Part shown: one piece after another, positions 13,760 to 26,488 of the stretch
How positions within the stretch are numbered: the stretch's first letter is position 1
How the letters are laid out: each line of letters begins with the position of its first letter
Source: Tyto alba
Taxonomy: Eukaryota > Chordata > Aves > Strigiformes > Tytonidae
Assembly (NCBI RefSeq): GCF_018691265.1
Contig: NW_024881296.1
Coordinates: forward strand, 6,727,427 to 6,791,426
Reading direction: 5' to 3'
Length of the DNA: 64,000 bases
Made by a program: the position numbers and the translations under genes
The notes under the pieces: generated by a model
Seen by the model: the letters and a program-made list of their open reading frames with translations, nothing else
The model's database searches: none
Told to the model about the DNA's origin: nothing

Positions 13760-14250
13760 ATGTGCTATCACCTTTGTGTCCTGACTACCATACTAGAGCT
13801 TTCTCCTTTTAGGAGTTTTAAAAATCATCCCGCTTTAGCATTCATTGCTTTTCCTAGTGCAAACTGTCTCTGGAGCCATGGGAAGCTGTAATTATGCAAT
13901 TTATATGATTTATGGCTTGCACTCAACAGCCACTCTGCACTGCTGTTTCCATTACTTCTGAACTGGATCCATTTAGAAGTCTGATATTCTTACAAATATC
14001 ACATAAATATAATTACAGATAGGGTAACATTATTGCCCAGTCTCGTTTGGGAAAGAATCAGTTTCAAGAGAAAGTATTTTCAAGAATGATTTAATTTAGG
14101 GAAAAGCCTCACATTCGCCGAATTTTGTTTGGTGTGTGGGTTAAAGGGTCACTATTTTTGCACACGGGAGAAGACACCTTCCTGCAGGGCTTTACACTGT
14201 GTGGAGGCAAGCTCTGTACTCATTAAGGAGGCAAATGCCAAGGTGTTTTG
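13760..14250. other. Noncoding DNA upstream of the CpG island
   Basis: About 490 bases of ordinary AT-rich sequence leading into the homopolymer tract. No exon or clear transposon is seen. If the CpG island promoter fires rightwards, this would be its distal flank. Confidence 0.5.
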
Positions 14251-14284
14251 TTTTTTTTTTTTTTTTTTTTTTTTTGGGGGGGGG
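14251..14284. repeat. Poly-T (25) joined to poly-G (9)
   Basis: An uninterrupted run of 25 T switches directly to 9 G, about 120 bases left of the CpG island. Exact lengths may be affected by sequencing, since homopolymers of this size are error-prone. Confidence 0.9.
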
Positions 14285-14306
14285 CTGTGGTGGTGTTATT
14301 TGTTTT

Positions 14307-14316
14307 TATATATATA

Positions 14317-14358
<42 letters not shown>
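14307..14358. repeat. TA microsatellite with a TGTGTG interruption
   Basis: A 52-bp alternating purine-pyrimidine tract: TA dinucleotides, a short TGTGTG core at about 14321-14326, then TA again. It can extrude as a cruciform and is likely to vary in length between individuals. Confidence 0.95.
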
Positions 14359-14359
<1 letters not shown>

Positions 14360-14399
14360 CTTTTTAACGTTATGCTTTCTTTTCCCCACCTAACACCGT

Positions 14400-14785
14400 C
14401 TGTGCTGCCTCCAGACGCTGCCCCGGCCTCGGCGAAAGGCTGCGGGGATGAACCCGCGGGACCAGGCACGGCGCCAGGGGGCGCTGTTGCCGCGAGGGAC
14501 GCCGGGCGGTTGCGAGTGGGCTGGGGGGGGGGTGGTGCGTGGGGGGGGGGGGGGGGGGGGATGGGGTGTGTGTAGGCGTGGGGCAGCCCGCCCGGCCGCA
14601 GCCCCCCCAGCGGCGTCCCGCGGGGCAGAGCGGGGCCCGGCCGCGGCGTGGGTCGGTGGCCGGGCGTCCCCGTGAAACCCGGTTTGCGGCGATGGTGTGC
14701 TGGGTTTTGGGTCGCGGTTTTGGTGTGTCCGGGCTCTTCTCGCGTGCACACCTTGCTGTAACATCCCGGATGGCTGTCGTCTTAA
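14400..14785. promoter_or_regulatory. CpG island, candidate promoter
   Basis: By hand count there are about 42 CpG dinucleotides between 14401 and 14760, against only a few per kilobase in the flanking DNA, and the GC content jumps sharply. In birds such isolated islands usually mark promoters or first exons. No coding frame can be supported: the long frames on both strands are GC-rich proline/glycine/alanine translations of low-complexity sequence. Direction of transcription is undetermined. It could serve a gene whose later exons lie to the right, such as 53939-53999, or an unannotated minus-strand or noncoding transcript. Two long G runs lie inside. Confidence 0.65.
14523..14560 (+). repeat. 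G-runs with G-quadruplex potential
   Basis: G10 at 14523-14532 and G20 at 14541-14560, separated by TGGTGCGT. The + strand has ample guanine for intramolecular quadruplexes. The minus strand is C-rich and could form an i-motif. Such tracts are frequent at promoters and are also where assemblies tend to collapse. Confidence 0.85.
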
Positions 14786-14789
14786 CAAT

Positions 14790-17700
14790 AGATAAGAATT
14801 AAGAATGGTAATAGGGGATATTTGATTTAAATCCACTTCTTTATGTTTCATTTTTTATTCACATTCTGTTATACCCCAGTGCTGTATTCAAAACACTTGA
14901 GGATTTAACAAGGGGAAAAATAACCGTTTAAATTAGGATATTATGTTGGCACATGTCCTGATGGTAAATTTTTAAAGCAATAGTGCCGCATGGAAGAGCT
15001 GGAGCTGTTTCACATGGAGGAGGGTGTCTCACAAACTCAAAATTTTGTTCAAGTTGCACTTACAGGCAAAGAGTTAATTCTGAAAGAGGAAAAGACCAAC
15101 TTACATAATTGGGTGGGAAAGTGTCACAAACAGGTATGCTCATGGACCTCCTGTGTTGCTAAGCCATACGACTGAGCTGAACCTTGTTAATCACGCTAAT
15201 AATAGACTCTTAAAATCATCATAGGAGCACAGAGGGAGCATACCACACGTGTATTTTGTGCTACTTCTACCGCTGCATAATGGAGTAGTGATATTCTACG
15301 TTTCCTTATATACCTATTCAAAAACAGGGTAGAGAGAAGTGTGAGGCATTTTCTCTTTTGGCTGCTGAATGGAAGAGCACATGGTACAGGCTGTGTAATA
15401 AGTAGAACTGGTGAGAAGAGACTTTTTGTAAAAACTTTTTTTTTTTTATTTGTTGGAGCATCACAGAATGTTTTGCTGAGACTTCTGACTAAAACTTTCT
15501 CGAGCAAAGGATGCAAACCAGATAGTAAATACAGTGGTCTGGGAAATGGGATATCCCTGTGTAGGTCCATGCATGTCTTGGTTCAGAGCGATCTTGGATA
15601 CTGATTTCTTTACAGAATGAGGTGGTGGAGGAATAGAGAGGTCATGCTGGCCTTTCTTGTCTCTGCACTAGATTTGCTGTGGTGCATGGTTCCACCTTCT
15701 CACTTGTAAACAGACACTTTGAGAGAATTAATGTTTCTTGAGACAGTGACCAGAGGAGTCTGGGCGTTTCCTGACCTGACTTCAGAATACCAGAAAGTTG
15801 CTTTGAAACTGAATTATTAATTGGTCAGTGCCGGTGATGCTGCAACATGTAATGAAGCCAAATTTTAAAATGTCTGTATGGTAATGAGTGATTGTCCTTT
15901 GCTTGTGGGATCTGAACTTGCTAAAACAGTTTATTTGGTTCGTAACAACTGTGCTTAGTTTCAGAAGGACATGCTTCAGGTAATTGCTAATGAAAGGCAA
16001 GCTCTTCTGTCCCTTGATTTCCATCTTCAGGATGGATCTGCTCAGGGCAGATTTCTGAGTTGTTGGTAGTCTAGAGAAAATGAGTTGTTGCTCACTGTCC
16101 ACTTTCCTACAGCTCAACCTATCGTAGTATTTTATACCCTGCTGATAATTGCACATGAGAACTAGCACTGCATTATAAGCATGGTGATTGAATTCTATCT
16201 TAGGTTTGTTCCCTGGAAGTCAGGATCTAGGTTCATTGGAATAATGAAATGGAATTAGGGGGATGCTGCAACTGAGAATACTAATGCTCATGCTGCGGTG
16301 TCTATGCACCCTGACTTTAGAGTGTCAGAATTAACATCTTTGTAATCCATTAAAGTGACATACATTGTTAATGATTAAAATCACCCTCAGTTGTCTGTCT
16401 CTTGACTACTAACATTAATGCAAACTTCTGATTTTAGGATCTGTGTTATAAGTGCAATTCCAGTTTTCATGAATGTTACTGCTCACCTGTATCTTGATAT
16501 GCCCATGCAACATAACCTGCTGATACAGTGTCAGGCTTAGTCCTTTGGCAAGAGTGAATGTATTATCCATCAATCTGAACTGGAACTCAGTGGCAGTGTG
16601 CTAGGATGAAAAAATATCTGGATTTGTATAAACAGGGAACCTGAAAATATCAGTGATTTGACAAATTTATGAAATATGTGTTGGGAAAAGCCATCCTTTG
16701 TGATACAGTTACTCTCTTGTAGAAGACACAAACAGCTGATTGTTGTTGATAAATCTAGTGTATCACGTTCTTAGCAAGGTAGTGGATATACAGAAGAAAA
16801 AAGCCTGTAACAAAAATACTTATTCTTTTTACTTAGCACGCACTACCTGCATGATTTTGGAGCTCAACAAAATTTCAGAATGTGCATGTGTAGCTAAAAG
16901 CTTCATCAGACTGATTGAAACATTTATAAAACACTCCAGATCAATGGAGTGAAGACAATGTGAAATATGTTTTAAGGAGAGATATTATTATCTGTGAGAA
17001 TCAATACAAATGTTGCAGGCAAATTACTGTTTCGTAATATGATTTGTTATGTTGAGGTATGCAGCTGTTTTCCCTTCAGTGGTAGTGTTTAGCCATTTGT
17101 TTAGCAATAAGAGGAAAATGTGAATTTAGTAGTTGACTATACTGAAATGTTTCTTTTTCCTTTTATTTTTTTATGAGTTCACTTTATTAATTCTATTGTA
17201 TGGAAGATAGGAAAACCTGCGATTGGATTTGCAGTTGGATTGAATTCCTCTCTGGACTTCTCTCTTCTTTGGAGAAAAATACCTGGTATAAGATGAAGTG
17301 TGGACAGTTTTAATGAATGCAGGTTTCTGAACCCTTTTTATGCACAATTAAAATGACAACTAAAGAAAGAATGAGAATAGCTCTTGCAAGTTAAGTCATT
17401 CACCCACCTATCCTGGAAATGTTGTGTAAGAGAATTTCAAAATAGTGGGCAGGATCTAGAGCCGCTGTGTTTTTTGAACCCAAAGCCTTGCAGTCAGCAA
17501 TTTGTCTTCCCATGGGTTTGTGTGGCATGTCATGAGTTAAGTCTCTTTCATAAAGGACTTCTCATCAAGCTTTTTTTTTGAGTACAGCTCTGTTTTGCTC
17601 AGTACAATTTGTTTGGTCTGTATATGCTGGGACACATCTTTGTCTTCCATCCAGAAAGGTTATCTAGGTGGAAATAAATTAATTTAGGCAATTAAAAGTG

Positions 17701-20700
17701 TCCTTAAAAGGACACTATAAATGTACTTGTTTAACTGTATGCATGCATGCACATCAATCTAGCATATCCAAAATACCTACCCTGCTGTGCCCTGTTATCT
17801 CCAGTTCACGCTGAGACTGGACAAACGTAGAAATATGAAGCCAAATTTGTGGCTGCTGGAAAGCGTACACCCATACCCCTGCCTGTATACGTGCAAGTAG
17901 TTATGTCTGTTCAGAGTGCAATTATTGATGCAGCAATACCATGCAAAACTGCATTCTCTTCCCCCTGCACCCCCCTCCCCCTCTGCCCCCAAACCTAATT
18001 CTGTAGATTTGGCTGTTTCTGACTTGCCTTTCCCAAGGGAAGCAGGTGCTTCAGCAGAGGTTTTGGTAGGTGTGCTTCTTATGGACTTCTGACAGACAGC
18101 ATGATTTCTACCAGGATCATAGAAATCAGTATTTGTTGTTCTGCATCTCAATTTTGAATGTTGTGCTGTGGGTACAATGAAAGCAATTTGTGAAGATCAG
18201 TTTAGGAAAAGAATAAACTCTCAATTACAGTGTAACCCCCTGAAGCACTTGGCTAGGGATTTGTATGGAGACGATGGGAACTTCTACTATCAGGGTGAAA
18301 TGAGGGGGGCTGGAAATGTTAGAGGGTGATACAGGAAGAGGTTGGGGGTCTCTTGTGAAAACCATTAGTAAGCAGGTCACTGTGTTACGGTCCCTGTTTC
18401 AGCTGGATTTGATTCCTTAGGATCATGATGCAAAACAGAGTTCCTGTGGAAGCTGCTGTGAAGACAGCACTTTTTCATAGTTTGCCCAAACGGTTAGTTT
18501 TATGTAAAGATTTATAGAAGTCATTCCAAGAGTTGTGTTACTGCTTTTGCTGTCAGATATAGATGAGATTAAAGCTGTGAAACTATTTACAGAGATCTCT
18601 GGAATTCAGAATATGATTAAACTTTTCCTCTTGAAAGGTTTTTATGACAAAAATGCTTTTGGGGAGGAGTTTATGGAGTGTCCAGATCTTATGCCCAATA
18701 ACTAATGTGTCTTATAAACTAGCTTAGCATGTAATGCAATATGTGCATACAAGGCATTAAATTGTGAAGTTATAGTCAGGCTAAAAATGATGGTTTGATC
18801 TTCATGATAAGTTTGAAGGGCTGCAAATCCTTGTGGAAAATGCTTATTAGTATTCATTGGTTTTGTCCAGAGGACTCCACTGAAACATTAAGTCATTTTT
18901 GCCTTTTTGCCACTTTAATTGTGAAAGTGGTGTGATAGCTCAGAACTTGGAAGGGCTGAATTTTGTATGGAGGATCTCGGGGGCGGTCAAAACAGTGCTG
19001 ATGGTGGGGGTTTTGTAGGCACTGTGTGGGGCTCATTGGTTTCCCTCTGTCTTTGATTTGTCTTCTAGTTTTTGCAAGAATGTGTGTGTACTAACAGCAT
19101 AACAGACAGCATCTCTTTTCTCTGTGCTGCTGGTCACTACATCCTTCTATGATGAGTAGGTTTTGATTTAGGTTCCCTTGTTATAAAACTGAGTTCGCAT
19201 TAAATGCAGCTGTTGCATGCTGGTTTTCAGACTGGTCGAGCGTGGTGTGTGCAGGGCTGTCCTTTGAGCTCCAAACCGGAGCCCTACGCAATGTTTGGTT
19301 TCCTTCTTTAATTCTAAAAGGTCATGAATTAAAAGCAACAAAATAATACTGGTCATCTAACAACTTAGGCAATTGCTTCCACTCCTCTTTCCTTTCACCC
19401 ATCTTCCCTCCCTGCATTTTTTTTTGTCCCTCTTTTGTTCAGACTCTGATGATCCTGTTTTGGTCTTTAACTGATTTCTAAAGAAAGAAACAAAGAATTG
19501 CTTTGGGAATCTTGCAAGGATAGGCTTTCCAATGCAATCCCAGTCTCAGATCTGTTTGTTGAGATTTGTTGCAGTTAGGCCCTTACTTGTTGCTGTGGTA
19601 GCAGTATGCTAAAAGTTTTTGGTTTAAGTGCAAGTGGCATATATTTAAGGCACTGTAAAAAAAGTATTTTTAAAAGTGAGGAAAAGAAGTCCCCCCAAAA
19701 AACTTCCAAAATATAACAGCGGTGTGGGCAAATATTTAAAATAATGTTGGAAGGGTGGCTTTAAATTTCCTTTGTAGTCTAAATTATTTAGAAGATCAGC
19801 TAGTCCGTAGCTTTCTGAGCAGCTGTTACCACAATGTCTAAGTCAGTTGCAGGGCAACATGAAAGGTGCAATTAGGTTTGACAAAACTGAATGTGAGGTT
19901 AGAAGTTTTTCATCTTCAGCTGGGCTTCTAATTTTTCTGGCAGCCACATAACCACTGTAGATGGAAATTCAAGCTAATATTGGACAAATACTATTAAAAA
20001 TACTCAAAACCACTTGAGATGACAAAATTTATCCTTTCCTTTTTTATTTAGAGCTTGTTTCTCACCAGAGTTACAAAATCTGTTGTTGTGGGGGTTTTTG
20101 CCCCATCTTTTAGGAGTTCCAAAAAAAACGTATCTACCTGCAAGCTCTACTTGGCAGCTGAGATGGTGAAGGTGGCAGCAAGCTAGCCTGGGGTACTGCT
20201 GTGTGTCTTAAGAGTTTCCCTTTGCTTGGCTTGTCCAATGGAGTAAATTACCTTAAGTGCTGAAGTCCCATTGACTTGGACTAGAATTTAAGCTGTTTAA
20301 TGACATAAGTGATTATAAAAATAAGGTTTACATCTTCTCTATATTGCTTCCAATATATTTTTAGACATTAATTGTTTAATGAAAAGTGAGTAAAAAAGGT
20401 GTTTTTCCATTTCAGTAAAGTATTGCAATATCTTTTTTAAAAAAGTGTAGTTCTCCTACTAAATGAAAATTTGACAGGAAAAATAAATTTCTGTGGACAA
20501 AGTCATGAGTTTTCCATCAAAACATGGGATTCATTTGATCAAGTATTAAGGATTACAAAACTGAGCCAGAGAAATGAAATTTTCTGAATATGTGTTTTAA
20601 ATTCTTCTAGCTAATGTTATCCTTGGAAAGAGAAGCTACAGTGCAAATGTTTCTGAAGTTAGCAACTCTGTAAATGCACACAGCATTTGAAGGCTGTGGC

Positions 20701-21820
20701 AAATGAGGTAGGAGTGTTCATCTCCCTCACTGTACTACTTTAATGTAAATTACTTTCCTGAATATCCATTTTGCGTGCAGAGAGCAGTACACAACAGATG
20801 CTTCATATGCTTAACTAGGATCATTTAAAAAACAAAGCATCTCTGTAAAACCTGTCCCTTCCTTGGCCACCAGTATTTCATTTGGCACTGGCATGTTTCT
20901 CAGAAGAAGGTTCATCTAAGAGCAGCACAGGCAGTATCTTTGCCCCCAAATAAATGTTCAAGATAATGGAGAGTAAAGTTAGTGGTATGTGATTCCAAGC
21001 TGGAGTTTGTAACCATGAGGAGTCTGTAGAATATTAATACACAGGTCAAATATTAAATAATAAAAGGAGGAGTTTTAGAGGAGTATCCAGGTGTGTCATG
21101 CAGGCTGCCAGCAGTAACTTGCTCCCACTGATGTTATAAGTAGTCTGTGGCTTGTTATGTTTTATTTCAGAACACCTTAAAGAGCAACATATCAATGTAT
21201 AACTGTGCATGTCCCTGTATGCTCTTTCAAAAATTAACTTTGGCAGATACTAAAATGGAAAGCAGACTTGCTGGCTCCTCAGACGGGACCTGCTTCTACC
21301 AGAGTTTTGCATGAGCCAAAGTAGTGTCAATAAATAGCACGAGCTCTGGTTGAAACATTTGCTTGAGAAATAGAGAACAACACTGATACGGTTGGTTTTA
21401 AATGTACCCCTGGTGATGAATTGTTGTTGTTTGAGAAGTGATGCCTGACTGTGCTTTTGAAGATGGTATCATGATGCATACAAATTGTCTGTATGTGTTT
21501 TTAAAGAGGGTCCTTCCTCACACGTGCTAAATTTTAGTCTCAATATTTAATTTATTTTCTTCCTTTTCTAAATAATTTGTATCCTCCTTGTCGCTGCTTC
21601 CTGCCAATTTCCATCCCTATCCAAATGATAGATTTTTCTTTAGTGTTCTGAGGCATTTGCTGTGTTTGTAAAGTTCTTTTTCTTCCTGAGAGAAGTAGGA
21701 GTTATTCTTCTACTGGAATGTATGTGAAGACTCACAGCTCTATTACTAATGTAAGGGTTCATCCCTTGAAAATAACACTGCACAGCGTGTGCTAGCACAG
21801 ACTTCTTCCCTGCCTTGGAA
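14790..21820. other. Noncoding DNA, about 7 kb
   Basis: AT-rich, CpG-poor sequence without a supportable exon. The longest frames (up to 128 codons) resemble nothing known and lack paired splice sites. It contains the palindrome at 17697-17716 and a C-rich stretch near 17965-17990. No young mobile element is seen. Confidence 0.6.
17697..17716. repeat. Perfect 9-bp inverted repeat, 2-base spacer
   Basis: AGTGTCCTT (17697-17705), AA, then AAGGACACT (17708-17716). The arms pair without mismatch and the next base on each side does not extend them. It could be a dimeric protein site or an accidental palindrome. Confidence 0.9.
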
Positions 21821-21825
21821 CTGGC

Positions 21826-21955
21826 TATTATTTGTTGAGCGCTGTCAACACACTCGGCACTGTGTAATATAAAGAAAGAGGAGGATGGGATTTCTGCCCC
21901 AAAGGGTTTACAGTCTGTTAGGTGCACAAAACAGATTAGATAATGCTAAATATGG
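21826..21955. mobile_element. Ancient L2-like LINE relic (tentative)
   Basis: The stretch containing TTGAGCGCTGTCAACACACT, then a CACTGTG element, then CCCCAAAGGGTTTACAGTCT resembles the conserved 3' part of ancient amniote L2-type elements (a 'gagcgct...cactgt...cccc-aaagagcttacagtct' pattern). It is strongly diverged. The call rests on memory of the family pattern, and an alignment would decide it. Confidence 0.4.
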
Positions 21956-22249
21956 CACCGGTCAGATGCACAGATTAGTCTGAAAATGCCACAGATCTTT
22001 TTAATATAACTTCCTCCTTTGATGGATGTAGTCTGTGTTTTAATGAAAGTATAAAAATACTCTTGGCTTCCCCAAAGACTTTACAAAAAGCTACATCTGA
22101 ATAACTGACAGGTAGGATCTATCATGCCAAGCTTAAGCTTATTGCTAAGCCAAAATATCTGATAAAGATGGTTTGCCTACTGGCAAAGAATTAATTGGAT
22201 TTCATAGTTTGAGTCCTTTCTTTCGCTCCATCATTATTATCATGGAGTT

Positions 22250-22770
22250 ACAGGAGGTGGAGATACAAAAGACCTATTAAGTCATCCAGGCGGTAGACTT
22301 CTCAAAGCCTGCCTCCTATTACCCTTCTTTTTTTCTCAAAAGTCAGACCTTTCTTAATTCCATCTTGCTATTCCTAATTGTGTCTAGTTTTTGCCATCCT
22401 AAATAATTAATTTTCCTATTCGTGTATGTATCCTTCAAATATTTATTCATAGGCTGTTACTGTGTCCCCCAGAAAGTTGTTCCTTAGCCAACCTTTATGC
22501 AGTTAACTTTTAATGTCTTGATGTAATCAATCTCTTCAATCTCCACTTATCATTTCTGTTGCTTCTCTAATAACTGTCTCTAATGTGTTATCTTTCTGGT
22601 AATGAGGTGTCCAGAGCTGAAGGCAATATTTCATACGTGCCTGCGCCAGAGCTCTGCAGAGGGGGACTTCTAGCTCTCTGCTTGGAGAATTGATGCATCT
22701 GCAAATGTGGACAAAACCCCTCGAGCTTTATTGTTCTATATTGTGTAGCAAACAGGAGACCAATTGATTC
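22250..22770 (-). mobile_element. Ancient, degraded CR1-like LINE, minus orientation
   Basis: The order of motifs matches the reverse strand of an old amniote CR1. GACCTATTAAGTCATCCAG (near 22271) is followed by a stretch containing TTCATAGGCTGTTACTGTGT, then TTCTGTTGCTTCTCTAATAA, then GAGGTGTCCAGAGCTGAAGG with a sequence like 'caatatttcatacgtgcctgcgccagagct'. These echo the family's conserved segment around the typical 'tggtgcccagaactgg' core. Divergence is high with no target duplication, so the ends are approximate. It is not a gene; an overlapping 63-codon frame is meaningless. Confidence 0.5.
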
Positions 22771-22779
22771 GGATGACAA

Positions 22780-24735
22780 TGGCTTTGTATCATTTCAGGT
22801 GATAAAACGATATTATTTATGTTTTTCAATGGAAGTGTGAATAGGATTGTCTAGATTTTTATCTCTGCAGAAGTGAACTACATTCACTGAAAAGATTTGT
22901 TTCTTTTATCCCCCCCTTTATAATGTAGACAGTTAAAAGCTGAACAGACAAGTGAGGTTAAAATAACACCGAGGTGATTGGCAGTGCTCTGCTGCCGATC
23001 TCTCCTTTGAACATCGGCTGGCACCCTTGGGAAGGGGGGGAATCGTTGGGGTAGGCATGATTTCTGCTGACTCATTAGGGTTTTTTAATGCCAAATTGAA
23101 TATATTGGCAGCAGAGATGTGTCTGGGGAAGTGGCAGTTAGAGGAACCAGTGCTCTGTAGGTGTGCTTTATTTGCTTGTGATTAAAATAAATAAATCCTC
23201 ACACTGGAAAGGGTGGGGGGGTTGCAATCAGGGTATGAAGTCTTGGGAAAGATAAAGGAAGAGTGCTCCTGCAGTAAACCCTCATTATTTTGAGGTGCGT
23301 TGAGGGCATTGCAGCTGTGGTTCGTACCCTCTGTGTAGCAGAAGATACGAGAGGATAGAAGGGCGATGAGGAGGGAGAAGCAGCTGGGGAAGTGCAGCCT
23401 GTCCCAGCAGCGTGCTCCAGGCCAGTGCCCTGTGCCGCCCAGCGCTGCGTCAGGCTGCTGATCCCAGCCCCCAGCTACAGACCCCAAACAAATAAATCGG
23501 GGTGAATTTAGAACCAGAGGGTGAAAAGAAATGGTCTGAAATTGGGTTTGATATTGTTATGAAGAGGTAGAGAACTGAGCTTGTTATGACAAGTTAAATA
23601 CATTTTTCACATTTAGCTGCTCGTGCACAGAATGAAACTATGTCCAGTTAAAATTTTAACAGGAAAGTGCAGCCACTGATCTGAAGGGGTGTTTGGACTC
23701 CAAGCACCTGGGAGTCCAGTTTGTTTCCAACTGAACTTTTGACATCACCTTATCTTTCTTGCCTCCCCTGAGATCATTTTCTGTTTCAGTTTAGTGGCTG
23801 ATTTATTGAACATGGAGGAACAGAGTTAAACTAGTAAGAAACTTGTTTCCCCTCTTCCAATCTGCAAATAAAAGCTGTGTTTGAACACACACGTCTGCCA
23901 GGGCTGTAATCTTGGAAGAATGTGAGACCCAGAACTGTTTTTGTCCACTCCCTAATTTGAGGCAATGTTTCATTTTGATCAATTTAGAATACAATTTTGG
24001 ATAAACTTAGCTTCCTTTGTATGTGGAGAGCGTCTGACTGGTCCCCAGACTGGCAAGCTATGGTCTTTCTTGGCACTGCTTTGGCATAGTTTGTTCCCAG
24101 TCTCTGGATTAGTATCCCAGTATCTAGGACAGTTTTAATTCAGTGTTTAGTACTCTCCTTTGAGTACCTAGTTGGGGCCAGATCCTGATTTTGAACACAA
24201 GGCATGGTAGGATGTTCCCAGTGTTTTACCCTAATTTGGAGCAAGCCTGGATCTCCTGATAATACAAAAGGAAATTAAGCCTCTCAGCTGTACCTAGTTC
24301 TTTTTTTTTGTTGTGGGTGATCATAATCCACCACAGATGAGCAGGCATGCATTGTTCCCAACTTTCTGGCATGTTGACGACAACAGAGAGGAACAAAGGG
24401 TGAAACTGCTCGCCTCATTACAGTATAAAGTTTTAATTTATTCCTTAGCTTTTCAGTCAGCCTAGCATATACAGAATATAAAAACAGTGTGTTGAAGCAG
24501 TATATGCAATCATCAGCCTTGAACTGCAAAGCGTCTTCTACTTCCATGCTTTATTCAGTGTGTCTTACTGGGAATACACTGGAATATGCTAAGGGAAAAG
24601 GAGTCTGAATTAAATTAACTGAAGAAGAATGAATGCTTTGGAAGCAGAGTAGCATCATTCTTCCAAGTTTCTGAGGAGTTTTTTTTAAAGCACAAATTAA
24701 TTAGTCTCTCAGCCCCTCTGAGATAAAGATCCTTT
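22780..24735. other. Noncoding DNA, no gene seen
   Basis: AT-rich overall, with a modestly GC-rich patch at about 23380-23480. That patch carries an open frame but no splice-site pair that would make an exon. Confidence 0.5.
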
Positions 24736-24739
24736 TACA

Positions 24740-24870
24740 CAAGACTGAGGCCAGGAGAGACTGTTCCATCGTTTAGTCTGCCTTTGCCCTTAGTGTGTGC
24801 CAGCAAATGCTCTCTTAATATCTCTCGCAGACAACCTAATGTGACTTTTCCTACTGGTCTTCAGTAAGTT
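24740..24870 (-). mobile_element. Possible ancient CR1 fragment
   Basis: The stretch around 24752-24785 (CCAGGAGAGACTGTTCCATC then GTTTAGTCTGCC) resembles the reverse-strand 3' region of old CR1 elements, where an 'agggaccat...atctagtctgacctcc' motif is conserved. It is short and degenerate. Confidence 0.3.
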
Positions 24871-26223
24871 ATTGAGGACCTGATCTGAAAGAACTGGATG
24901 CTGCAAGGCAGATTGCTGGCTTCTAGACGCTAGACCCTCCAGTGTGTGGTACAGCATGCTGTCATGCATCTGGGCATCCTCTACAGCGCTTGGGGAGAAT
25001 TAGTGCCTTGGATGGGGATTTGCAGCAACTGCCTAGAGCTAGCCAGTAAGAAATGCTAAGGAGAGAGGTGAGTCCCCAGCCTTGTGTCTCTCCAGTGCTT
25101 AGGTATTTAGCCCTGACCTTCAGGGAAATGTTTCTTTCCATTTGAGTTCATAGCCTGCAGCCCTCCTCTGAAGAGAGGACAAAGTGATTTTTTTTTTTTT
25201 TTTTTTTTTTCCAAAACCCCAAGCAAGGCTCGTTGTCCTTTAAAGTATAGGCAGTATTTAATTTCTCTTATCTCCTGGAGGGATAGAGCTTGACACTTGA
25301 CAGATTTCACTTCATTGGAGAATATCCAGACTGCCAGGGAAGAAAAGGGAGCCTGGGTTTATTGCCCATTCTCTTTGTCTCTAACCAATAGGATACACAG
25401 TAATATTTCCTGGTGATGTCTTTTTCTTCTTTAATGAGCAGTGAAACATTTTGACTAGACTGATACCCGAGATGGACGTTGAGCATTGTGCCCTTGCAGA
25501 AACAGGGATACTAAACTCAGGAGGCTTTAGCTCATGGCGGAACTCAAAGGTTAGTGAACTCGTAGGCATGTTGAGTGGCTTAGACCACCAACAAATTACC
25601 AGGTTGATATATTCTGTCATCAAAGAGCTTGTGTAAGTTTTGTAATGTAGGTTAAATTTTAGTAGAGATGAAAATGTTTGAAATGAATTATTTATATTTT
25701 TCCATGAACTGACTCCTCTTGGTTAGAAAGACCTAACAGCATATTGTGTCAGATCACTTGCCTAGAACGCTTTCTGCAAGGTTTCAGGCTACAGGTTTCA
25801 TAAGTCCTTAATTACTTCCAGTTTAAAACTTACATGTTTTTAAAACATCAAAGAAATTCTAGAAACAAAAACTAATAACACAGAGAATACATTTGCAAAA
25901 GGCAAAAGGTTAGTTTCCCCTAGGCTTTTTCTTGAAAATATTTTTTCAAGTTTGTTTTTAAAGCAAAACCTTTGCCCATTAATCTCTACTGAAACATCAT
26001 CAAAACTTACAGTACAAAGGACTGGTAAATTACTTTTGAATCTATTCTGTTCTTGCCAACTGAGTCAGTGCTGTCTGTCATTTTTGCTAAGATAGCATTG
26101 TATTTCTTATGTGACTACTCTAACATCCTATCTACAAATTACTGCAGAAATTATGAAATAAATTAAAATTATAATGTAGAAAAATATCCCCTGTAACGAG
26201 GATGCTTTTAATGTAAGACACAG
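24870..26223. other. Noncoding DNA with a T23 tract
   Basis: No exon or clear transposon. A run of 23 T occupies 25188-25210. Frames on both strands around 25.4-25.6 kb are short and unsupported. Confidence 0.5.
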
Positions 26224-26488
26224 GACTTTGATATCAGGATATACTGCACAAGGCTTGTCTATCTCTCTTGGGAATTAAAGTTACCATATTCTCAATGAAA
26301 CCAGTTAAACTACGTGGCAAAAAAACAGCTGTAGTGTTGGAGGTAGAGAGAGAAAGACTTTGATATCAGGATATACTGCACAAGGCTTGTCTATCTCTCT
26401 TGGGAATTAAAGTTACCATATTCTCAATGAAACCAGTTAAACTACGTGGCAAAAAAAACAGCTGTAGTGTTGGAGGTAGAGAGAGAAA
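26224..26488. repeat. Tandem duplication of a 132-bp unit, two copies
   Basis: Copy 1 (26224-26355) and copy 2 (26356-26488) are head to tail. By eye they are identical except for one extra A in an A-run (7 versus 8 A). The unit starts GACTTTGATATCAGG and ends in a GAGAGAGAAA stretch. Near-identity implies a recent duplication, or a collapsed or duplicated assembly artefact. The unit contains no reading frame of note and is not a known repeat to me. Confidence 0.97.

Noticed and set aside
14296..14851. Long minus-strand frames of 151 and 153 codons rich in P, G, A and H
   Set aside because: They translate the CpG island, G-runs and TA repeat; overlapping frames on both strands look equally open and none shows a domain.
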